Below are positions 1 through 5,713 of a DNA stretch of 6,071 bases, one piece after another. Positions within the stretch are counted from its first letter, which is position 1. The number at the start of each line of letters is the position of its first letter. The position numbers and the translations under genes were made by a program. Origin of the DNA: a bacterium (GTDB lineage: Bacteria > Myxococcota_A > Bradymonadia > UBA7976 > UBA1532); NCBI GenBank assembly GCA_030424955.1, contig JAUHVS010000390.1, positions 1 through 6,071 of the forward strand. The letters run 5' to 3'. The notes beneath the pieces are model-generated. The model was not told the DNA's origin. It saw nothing but the letters and a program-made list of their open reading frames with translations, and did no database searches.

Positions 1-1786
1 GGTCGCCGCGGAAGCGCCCGAACTGCCCATTGTCTGAGGTGTTCTCGGCCCGCAGCCAGGTGCCGTTGGCGCTCAGGGTCAGCATCCGGGCGACGGTCCA
101 GCGCAGGCCCGCCTCGATCCCGCGGGTGTCCACGTCCGCCACGTTCTGGTAGCGCGCCGTGTCGAGGGTGGGCACCAGGAAGATCAGATCCCGGGTCCAG
201 CGCTGGAACAGGTGGGCGCTCGCCTGCAGGGTGCCCACCGGCGTCTTCAGCGGGGTCAGCTCCAGCCCCAGGTTGAGGTTGTGGCTGCGCTCGTCGCGCA
301 GGCCGGGGGTGGCCTCGAGGAGCACGCCGTCGCCGAAGAGCTCGCGGGGGTCGGGCAGCCGCGCCGCCCACTCATAGGCGGCCTTCAGGTGCAGGGGGCC
401 CACCAGGGTCAGGCGCACGGCGTCGCCGCCGCCCACGGCGTGCCGGGCCTCGGGGGCGGCCTCGGTGCCCACGCCGCTGCTCGGCGGTGGGCCCTCGGGG
501 CGGGCGTGGTAGTGCTTGGCGAACAGATCGTTGGCCAGCCGCCCGCCGAAGAGATCGGCGCGCCAGGACAGCCCGCTGACCACCTTCAGCAGCGAGAAGG
601 CCTCGTCGCGCACCTTGCGGTTCGCGGCCACCGGCACGAAGCGGCGCTCGATGGCGCTGTGGTGCGGGCTGCTGCTGAGCTCGAGGCGGTGGGCGGGGTG
701 CGGCTGCCAGGTCAGGCCCAGCCGGCCGGCGCTCACGTGGCCCTCGCCGTGCAGGCGCTCGCCCCGGCCGCGCTCGCCGGGGAACGGGCGCGCCCGCACC
801 ACCTCGCCCCGCCAGGTCCACTGGTTCTGCGACACGTCGGTCAGGCCCTGGGTGAGGGCGGCGTAGCTCGCGAGCAGCTCGACCCCCCACGGCGCGTCGG
901 CGCGGGCGTCGCGCCGGTAGTGCAGGCGGGCGCCCAGCCGGGCCTCGCGCTGGGTGATGTCGCCGTAGGGCACGGTCATGTTGACGTTGTGCTGCAGATC
1001 GCTGTCGGCCCGGTTGCCGAACACCGACAGCGCGAGGCGATCGGCCCAGGGGCGGTCGGTGACGCCCACCGTGGCGGTCAGGCCCCGGGCGGCGTAGCCG
1101 TCGTGGAAGCGGCGCACCGTCTCGCGCTGGGGCCGCCCCTGGGCGTCGGGGATCAGCACCTTCACCGGGTAGTCGTTGTCGGTCTGGTCCTGGAAGACGT
1201 CGAGATCCAGGAACAGGCCCGCCTGCGGCGCGAGCATCAGGCGCCCCACCGCGCTCGTGCGCAGGGTGCCGAAGGCGCCCACCTGCGCGCTCAGGTCCAG
1301 GTGATCCCCGGCCCGGTCGCGCCGGGTGACCAGGTTCACCGCGCCCCCCAGGGCGTCGCTGCCGAAGCGGATGGGCACGACGCCTTTGTAGATCTCGACC
1401 GCCTCGATGAGCTGAACCGGCACGCTGGCCAGATCCTGGCTCAGCCCCATGGCGTCCGCGGGCAGCCCGTCGATGAGCACCCGCACCCGCTGGTCCGACA
1501 GGCCGTGGATGGCGAACTGGCTGCGGGCGCCGAGGCCGCCGGTGCGGCGCAGGGTCACGCCCTGGGCGCGATCGAGCACCGCGCCCAGATCGCCGGCCTC
1601 GGTCGCCGCCTCGGCGGTGTCCACCCGCAGCACGGCGTCGGGATCGCGGGCGTCGGGGCCGGCGCGGCGGGCGCCGATCACCGTCACGGTGTCGGTGGGA
1701 TCAGCCTGCGCCGGATCAGCCCGCGCGGGCCCCCACGGGCTCAGCCCGCAGGCGGCCAGCGCAGCGGCGAGGGGCCAGGGTCGCAC
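1..1786 (-). CDS. TonB-dependent outer-membrane receptor (3' end cut by window edge)
   Basis: An outer-membrane gated beta-barrel that imports a scarce ligand (siderophore, metal chelate or cobalamin class) using TonB/ExbBD energy. The 595 codons seen start at a GTG. Residues 1-23 form a signal peptide ending PARA before D24; a competing lipobox-like LAAC ends at C13. A TonB-box-like stretch, DTVTVIGAR, spans 32-40. The plug covers about 57-155 and includes AIHGLSDQRVRVLIDGLP (92-109), VEIYKG (130-135) and GSDALGGAVNLVT (142-154), all characteristic of the family. The remainder is barrel, with receptor-typical GLRDERSHNLNLGLE near 495 and YQNVADVDTRGIEAGL near 545. The last strands and terminal aromatic residue lie outside the window. 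The GTG lies 7 bp after the upstream lipoprotein stop and has no strong Shine-Dalgarno, which suggests translational coupling. The substrate cannot be read from the sequence; the paired lipoprotein favours iron/siderophore uptake (inference). Confidence 0.95.
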   Translation of the reverse strand, partial: MRPWPLAAALAACGLSPWGPARADPAQADPTDTVTVIGARRAGPDARDPDAVLRVDTAEAATEAGDLGAVLDRAQGVTLRRTGGLGARSQFAIHGLSDQRVRVLIDGLPADAMGLSQDLASVPVQLIEAVEIYKGVVPIRFGSDALGGAVNLVTRRDRAGDHLDLSAQVGAFGTLRTSAVGRLMLAPQAGLFLDLDVFQDQTDNDYPVKVLIPDAQGRPQRETVRRFHDGYAARGLTATVGVTDRPWADRLALSVFGNRADSDLQHNVNMTVPYGDITQREARLGARLHYRRDARADAPWGVELLASYAALTQGLTDVSQNQWTWRGEVVRARPFPGERGRGERLHGEGHVSAGRLGLTWQPHPAHRLELSSSPHHSAIERRFVPVAANRKVRDEAFSLLKVVSGLSWRADLFGGRLANDLFAKHYHARPEGPPPSSGVGTEAAPEARHAVGGGDAVRLTLVGPLHLKAAYEWAARLPDPRELFGDGVLLEATPGLRDERSHNLNLGLELTPLKTPVGTLQASAHLFQRWTRDLIFLVPTLDTARYQNVADVDTRGIEAGLRWTVARMLTLSANGTWLRAENTSDNGQFGRFRGD

Positions 1787-1793
1787 GGCGCCG

Positions 1794-3212
1794 TCAGCGG
1801 AGGGGGTAGAAGCCGCGGAACAGCCCGTCGACGGTGAAGATGGCGGTGGCCGAGCTGTCGGCGGGCACCAGCCGGTAGACCGTGCTGCTGTCGAGGGCGT
1901 CGATCTGGTCGGGGAAGCCGATCACCAGGCTGTCGGGGCTGTCGGGGTAGCCCAGGGTCTGGAAGGGGCTGCCCGCCGGCACGCCCTCCACCGGCCACGC
2001 CGCCGGGCCGTCGAGATCGATCTGCCACAGGGTGCCCGGGGCGCGGGAGGTGTTGTCGGCGCCGGACAGATCCGCCAGCGGGATGGCCATGCAGTACGAG
2101 TAGCGGCCGTTCACCGGGTACCAGCGGGTGCACTCCGCGCCGTCCAGCAGGGCCGGGAACGACACGAAGAAGTCGGGATCGAAGGCCTGCTCGCCGGCCT
2201 TGATGCGCAGCACACAGGTGGGCTTGTAGGGCACGGCTTCGAGCTGGTACGGGCGCCCCGTGAAGCTGTAGCTCGACACATAGATGTCGCCGTTGGCCGC
2301 CTTGAGCATGGTGGACGGGCCGTAGCAGCGGTCGTCCTCGATGACATCGATGATGCGGTCGGTGGTGGTGTCGAAGACCGTGACGGTCATGTTGGGGTAG
2401 TACAGCCCGTCGGCGTTGGACGAGTGCAGGGTCGACACAAAGGCCCGTTCGTCCCGCACCACGTGCTCGAACAGGAAGGCGCCCTGCATGAGCATCATGC
2501 CCTCATAGCCTTCGCGCACCGCGGGCGTGAGGTCGAAGGTGTCCTCGATGAGCATGGTGTCTGGGTTCCAGACCACCCCGGCGAGGGTGGCGCTCCACAT
2601 GAAGTAGGCCTTCTCGGGGCTCACGTGCACCTGCCCGATGTCCACGCGGGTGGCGCCCGAGTCGGCGAAGCTCAAGGGTGAGTTGTCGGACTCGGTGAAG
2701 GTGCCGTCGTCGGCCACCGCATAGCGGTGCAGCAGCGGCGCGGTCCACTCACCGGCGAAGGCCCAGCCCCCGATGGTGAACAGCCGGGCGATGCCCTGGA
2801 TCTCGACGCCGTTGGCGTTGTCGATGTGGCGCCCGTCGAACTGATCGCGGTGGATGGCCTGCACGTAGGTCGCCTGGGCCGGCCCCGCCGGCGTGCGGAC
2901 CTCGACGCCAAACTGGAACAGGTTGGGCGCGGCGGCAGCCTGGCCACCCGCGCCGCCCATGCCCCCTTCGCCGCCGGCGCCACCCATGCCGCCTTCGCCG
3001 CCGGCGCCACCCATGCCGCCAGCGCCACCGACGCCGCCAGCGCCGCCCTCGCCGCCCTCGCCACCGACGCCGCCCGCGCCACCCTGGCCCGCCGCCGCGT
3101 CGGCGCCCTGGGCGGCCGCCGTGTCATCCCCGTCATCGCAGCCGGCCACCGCCAGCGCCGCGCACAGGCACAGCCCCAGCCGCCCGCTCATCCACCCCGT
3201 CAGGCTCTTCAT
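1794..3212 (-). CDS. Secreted lipoprotein with Gly-rich tether, partner of the TonB receptor
   Basis: A 472-residue lipoprotein. The ATG at 3212 is preferred over the in-frame GTG at 3230 because an AGAGAGG sits 5 nt upstream of it and it gives a clean signal peptide. Residues 1-24 end in the lipobox AVAG before C25; the next residues are DDGDD. A GGxGG spacer with inserted E, A, V or M spans about 42-90, followed by a globular domain at 95-472. That domain is rich in beta-strand and aromatic residues (for example GDIYVSS at 308, TLWQID at 394) and has four cysteines, C296, C333, C361 and C374, that could form two disulfides. The layout resembles beta-propeller lipoproteins encoded beside siderophore receptors (DUF4374-like in Bacteroidota, MxcI-like in myxobacteria). 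That comparison is from memory and not verified. It starts the operon with the receptor, 7 bp upstream of its start. Likely role: surface or periplasmic accessory in ligand capture (inference). Asp at +2 is an inner-membrane retention signal in E. coli, but the rule may not hold here. Confidence 0.9.
   Translation of the reverse strand: MKSLTGWMSGRLGLCLCAALAVAGCDDGDDTAAAQGADAAAGQGGAGGVGGEGGEGGAGGVGGAGGMGGAGGEGGMGGAGGEGGMGGAGGQAAAAPNLFQFGVEVRTPAGPAQATYVQAIHRDQFDGRHIDNANGVEIQGIARLFTIGGWAFAGEWTAPLLHRYAVADDGTFTESDNSPLSFADSGATRVDIGQVHVSPEKAYFMWSATLAGVVWNPDTMLIEDTFDLTPAVREGYEGMMLMQGAFLFEHVVRDERAFVSTLHSSNADGLYYPNMTVTVFDTTTDRIIDVIEDDRCYGPSTMLKAANGDIYVSSYSFTGRPYQLEAVPYKPTCVLRIKAGEQAFDPDFFVSFPALLDGAECTRWYPVNGRYSYCMAIPLADLSGADNTSRAPGTLWQIDLDGPAAWPVEGVPAGSPFQTLGYPDSPDSLVIGFPDQIDALDSSTVYRLVPADSSATAIFTVDGLFRGFYPLR
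2943..3089 (-). repeat. Coding Gly-rich tandem repeat (GGxGG tether)
   Basis: About 49 codons of GGxGG units in the lipoprotein linker. Two adjacent 27-bp copies at 2961-2987 and 2988-3014 differ by one base and encode the nine-residue unit MGGAGGEGG. The rest consists of shorter, diverged three-codon units. The repeat keeps the reading frame and probably acts as a flexible tether between the lipid anchor and the folded domain. Slippage could vary its length between strains. Confidence 0.9.
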
Positions 3213-3217
3213 CGCCG

Positions 3218-3226
3218 CCTCTCTCC
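3218..3226 (-). promoter_or_regulatory. Ribosome binding site deciding the lipoprotein start
   Basis: GGAGAGAGG reads on the minus strand with its last G 5 nt before the ATG at 3212. It is inside the extended frame that would start at the GTG at 3230, and no comparable purine run precedes that GTG. This supports the ATG as the true start. Confidence 0.6.
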
Positions 3227-3242
3227 GCACGTCCGTGGTTGG

Positions 3243-3273
3243 CTGGGCCGGCGACCCCCGGGGGCCGACCCAG
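3243..3273 (-). promoter_or_regulatory. Imperfect hairpin in the presumed leader of the lipoprotein operon
   Basis: CTGGG at 3243-3247 pairs with CCCAG at 3269-3273, continues through GGCC/GGCGA-type pairings with a wobble and a small bulge, and centres on the perfect palindrome CCCCCGGGGG (3255-3264). It lies 30-60 nt upstream of the lipoprotein ATG. It could be a leader structure or operator. High GC makes chance hairpins common, and no run of T follows it, so it is not a standard intrinsic terminator. Confidence 0.35.
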
Positions 3274-3303
3274 CTGCAGGGTCGCCCGGACGGCGGGCGG
3301 CCG

Positions 3304-3345
3304 CATTGGGCACAGTTGCGTAGGGAGTTTCCCGAGTCAGGGGCG
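3304..3345 (-). promoter_or_regulatory. Weak candidate promoter for the lipoprotein/receptor operon
   Basis: This is the only AT-richer patch in the intergenic region. On the minus strand it has CTGACT as a partial -35 match, then a 17-bp spacer, then AACTGT as a poor -10 match. The positioning is sensible, about 90-130 nt before the start codon, but the boxes are weak. The real promoter may use another sigma factor. Confidence 0.2.
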
Positions 3346-3481
3346 GGGCGACCCCGCGAGGTTGGCGATCGTCGGGTCAGATCGCGCGGTGGCGGCCGCG
3401 CCGTGCGGGTGGGCCGCCTGGGCTGCGCCGTGTGGCGGGCGCGCCGGAGAGGATCGGCGGGGGCTGGCGGCTGGGCGCGCC

Positions 3482-3517
3482 CGCGCCCCCTGCTAGGAGG
3501 CCGCCGGAGGGGGCGCG
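3482..3517 (-). terminator. Inverted repeat spanning the stop codon of the carboxykinase-like gene
   Basis: CGCGCCCCCT (3482-3491) and AGGGGGCGCG (3508-3517) form a perfect 10-bp stem around a 16-nt loop that contains the TAG stop at 3495-3493. The stem is strong but no T-tract follows on the minus strand, so a classical intrinsic terminator is not shown. It may still cause pausing or protect the 3' end of the transcript. Confidence 0.35.
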
Positions 3518-5694
3518 CCCAGCGGATCGGCCCCGATCGTGCCCATCAGGCGGTCGACGTAGGCCGGGCTGCGCACGGCCTCGAGGGTCGCCTCGGCGGC
3601 CCGCAGGCGGCCGGCGAGATCCATCTTCGCGGCGACCTCCCGGTGGCTCTCGCGGCCCAGGAAGTCCTTGAGGGACGCCACGTGCCGGGTCCACAGCGCG
3701 ATGTCGCGCTGCTGCTTGGTGCGCAGGCGGGCCTGGTACCAGTCGCTGGCGCACAGGGCCTCGCGGGTGAACAGGGCGCGCAGCCGCGGGTCGTCGATGC
3801 GCAGGCCGTCGGCGTGCCCGTAGGCCATGATCTGCAGGAGCGCCTTGAGGGGTGGGCAGGCCTCGGCCACGGAGCCGTCCTCGAAGTAGGTCTGGGCGAC
3901 CCGCTGGTGGGCCTCGACGATGTTGTCGATGCCGTCGACGTACTCGTCGAGGCTCTGGGTCTCGGGCTTGAGCATCGCCTCGTCGAACACCGAGCCGGGG
4001 TTGTCGAAGATGCGCCCGAAGTAGGTGTGGGTGAACCGCTGGGTGATGCGGTAGCCCAGGCGGCTCGCGAGCACCGGGCGGCCGTTGTGCTCGAAGTCTT
4101 CGAGCTTCTCGAGGGCGCCCTCGGCGATGAGGCGCGCGGGGTCGAGCTCCTCGTGGGTCATGCGCGACCAGAGCTCGGGGATGAGCAGGCTGATGTCGTG
4201 GGCGACCCGCCGGTGGCGGCCGACGTGCCCGGCCGCGGACGTGAAGGCGTTGTACCCGGTGAGGATCATCCCCACGAGGGCGTTGTTCAGGTCGGCGGTG
4301 GGCCGCAGCGCGTTGAAGGGCCCCTTGGTGAGCGCCCCCTCGGAGCCTGCCCCGGTGGTGGAGGGGGACTTGCCGGTGAGGCTGCACACGAAGTCCATGA
4401 ACAGCTCAGGCAGCTCCTGGTAGTGGATCGGGTTGTAGACGGCCAGCGGGCGGATGCCCGCCTCGGGGTCGGCGGGGTTGTTGCGGCGCCCCGGCAGCAC
4501 GGCCTGCACCGGGCTCATGACGGGCTCCCCGAGGGGCACCTGCCGGAACAGCCGCGCGCCCACCTGGGCCACGTAGGCGTCGCGGCCGTCCACGAGATCC
4601 GGGCGGGTCTGCAGGTAGCGCGGGTTCTTGGTGGGCGTGCCGTCGTAGATGCGCGGGTGGGCCGAGGACACCACGAAGCCCCGCCCGGCCGTGGCCGCGC
4701 CCCGGATGAGAGCCTGCATCGGCGGGGTCCAGGCGTCGAAGTCGACCTCTCGATCCACCAGCGCCCGGGCGGTCTCGGCCGACAGCGGCTCGAAGTTCGA
4801 CACGAACACGTTGTCCCCCGACAGATCCGCCTCGGCCTGCTTGTCGTAGCCGCGGTGGATGGCGTCGTCGGGCCGCTGGAAGAACCGGCTCTCGCAGTTC
4901 TCGACGATCTTCACGCTCTCGTTCGGGAAGGCCTCGTTGCGGTTCTTGAGCCAGCTGGCGGGCACGACGATGGAGGCCGAGATGTCGTCCTCCATCTGCA
5001 CCTTCCGGGCCGGGATGAAGTCCTGGCGCAGCTTGAAGGTGCGCCAGGAGCCGTCATCGGCGATGCCCACGCGCAGGTAGCTGGCGATCAGCCGCCGGCC
5101 CTCGAAGCGCAGCTCGTGGCCCCGCTTGCCGTTGACCCGGTCCACCGTGAAGCGGCTGCGCCAGTCGGCGCCCCAGGTGGGCTGGTAGAAGCGCTTGACC
5201 GCGAACACGAGCGCCTTGATGTGGTGGGGGATGGTCTCCAGCCACGCGTTGTATGCGGGCGTGAAGTTCTCGGGGGACGGCGTGAACAGCTTGATCACCG
5301 AGCCCAGCGTGCGCCGATCGGACAGCAGGGAGCGGGTCTCGACCTCGGTGTAGTCGGGGCGCAGGTGCTCGAGCAGGCGATCGGAGTAGTCGCGCTCGAG
5401 CAGCGCCTGCACCCGGTCGAGGTCGGCCTTGAACTCACCGATGAACAGCGGGCCGTAGAGGATGGCGTCCGAGATGGACTTCGAGATCTCGGACTTGCCG
5501 CCGCCCGAGACCGTCGAGGGCTGGATCGAACGGGGGCTGCTCGAAGCGTTCCGACGCGACGACGTGGTCCGCGTGTCGAACGTCGAGGTCGTCCGATTCG
5601 AGCTGGCGGCTACGACCAGCCCGTCTGGACTTCGTCCGCCCCATCGCCAGGACGAGGACCCGCCTGGGAAACGTCTCCTCGGAGCAAGTACCAC
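3493..5694 (-). CDS. 5'-truncated large enzyme gene, probable PPi-type PEP carboxykinase C-terminal part (likely pseudogene)
   Basis: The frame is open from a GTG at 5694 (upstream stop at 5709-5707) to TAG at 3493, 733 codons. Residues 1-56 are Ser/Arg/Thr-rich and look out-of-frame; they also overlap the integrase on the same strand. Convincing protein begins near 57 with PSTVSGGGKSEISKS (59-73), then CSLTGKSPSTTGAGSEGALT (437-456) followed directly by KGPFNAL. From memory these match a roughly 1,100-residue family, PPi-dependent PEP carboxykinase, which interconverts oxaloacetate plus pyrophosphate with PEP, phosphate and CO2 in the cytosol. If so, the N-terminal 400 or so residues are missing. 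No frameshift or stop interrupts the remaining 2 kb, so the break looks recent. An isolated C-terminal part is unlikely to be active. The GTG is only the formal start; no good ribosome site is seen. Family assignment is moderate; that it was coding is firm. Confidence 0.8.
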   Translation of the reverse strand: MVLAPRRRFPGGSSSWRWGGRSPDGLVVAASSNRTTSTFDTRTTSSRRNASSSPRSIQPSTVSGGGKSEISKSISDAILYGPLFIGEFKADLDRVQALLERDYSDRLLEHLRPDYTEVETRSLLSDRRTLGSVIKLFTPSPENFTPAYNAWLETIPHHIKALVFAVKRFYQPTWGADWRSRFTVDRVNGKRGHELRFEGRRLIASYLRVGIADDGSWRTFKLRQDFIPARKVQMEDDISASIVVPASWLKNRNEAFPNESVKIVENCESRFFQRPDDAIHRGYDKQAEADLSGDNVFVSNFEPLSAETARALVDREVDFDAWTPPMQALIRGAATAGRGFVVSSAHPRIYDGTPTKNPRYLQTRPDLVDGRDAYVAQVGARLFRQVPLGEPVMSPVQAVLPGRRNNPADPEAGIRPLAVYNPIHYQELPELFMDFVCSLTGKSPSTTGAGSEGALTKGPFNALRPTADLNNALVGMILTGYNAFTSAAGHVGRHRRVAHDISLLIPELWSRMTHEELDPARLIAEGALEKLEDFEHNGRPVLASRLGYRITQRFTHTYFGRIFDNPGSVFDEAMLKPETQSLDEYVDGIDNIVEAHQRVAQTYFEDGSVAEACPPLKALLQIMAYGHADGLRIDDPRLRALFTREALCASDWYQARLRTKQQRDIALWTRHVASLKDFLGRESHREVAAKMDLAGRLRAAEATLEAVRSPAYVDRLMGTIGADPLGAPPPAAS
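5510..5530. other. Junction between mobile-element end and carboxykinase-like gene (putative attachment site)
   Basis: On the minus strand, conserved carboxykinase-like protein starts here; on the plus strand, the DNA-binding fragment starts here. The PSTV codons of one and the TVEGW codons of the other share the same bases, as expected for a short recombination core common to target and element. CGTCGAGG at 5512-5519 recurs at 5581-5588. The exact crossover point and the matching far end cannot be determined from this window. Confidence 0.45.
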
Positions 5695-5713
5695 TCTCGA
5701 ACGCGATCAGTGA
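5510..5713 (+). pseudogene. Fragment of a winged-helix/excisionase-type DNA-binding gene (possible)
   Basis: On the plus strand, from about 5510, the frame reads TVEGWIERGLLEAFRRDD, then VVRVSNVEVVRFELAA to about 5611, with strongly GC-ending codons. The pattern (T-V-x-x-W-I-x-x-G-L-L-x-A, basic wing, R-V, then a V-x-R-F-x-L-A helix) matches the second half of MerR/excisionase-type helix-turn-helix domains. Upstream of 5510 the same frame continues only as the antisense of the conserved carboxykinase motif, so the N-terminal half of the DNA-binding domain is missing. The stop is at 5711-5713; beyond about 5615 the frame is antisense to the integrase tail and may not be meaningful. It could encode an excision factor of the same element as the integrase (inference). 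Alternatively it is a chance frame. Confidence 0.4.

Larger units (their letters stand above)
3213..3492. other. Gene-free intergenic region upstream of the lipoprotein/receptor operon
   Basis: A 280-bp gap between the carboxykinase-like stop and the lipoprotein start. No convincing gene is seen on either strand; the short frames are GC-rich artefacts. It must hold the operon promoter unless transcription reads through from the gene upstream. It contains an imperfect hairpin (3243-3273), a small AT-richer island (about 3304-3340), a 6-bp inverted repeat with 9-bp spacer (GCGATC 3365-3370, GATCGC 3380-3385) and copies of GGGCGCGCC. No Fur-box-like AT-rich palindrome is visible. Confidence 0.7.

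Noticed and set aside
212..1837. A 541-codon plus-strand frame opposite the TonB receptor
   Set aside because: The opposite strand carries clear receptor plug and barrel motifs; the plus-strand translation is Ala/Gly/His/Gln-biased with no recognisable domain.
3213..3230. Extended lipoprotein start at the GTG at 3230
   Set aside because: It adds MRREAA upstream of a normal signal peptide and would consume the ribosome binding site of the ATG at 3212.
3213..3492. A Fur box or riboswitch ahead of the uptake operon
   Set aside because: No AT-rich Fur-type palindrome and no recognisable riboswitch core on inspection; only generic GC-rich hairpins are present.
3377..4387. A 336-codon minus-strand frame overlapping the carboxykinase-like gene
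   Set aside because: Arg/Pro/Ala-rich out-of-frame shadow of the conserved frame on the same strand.
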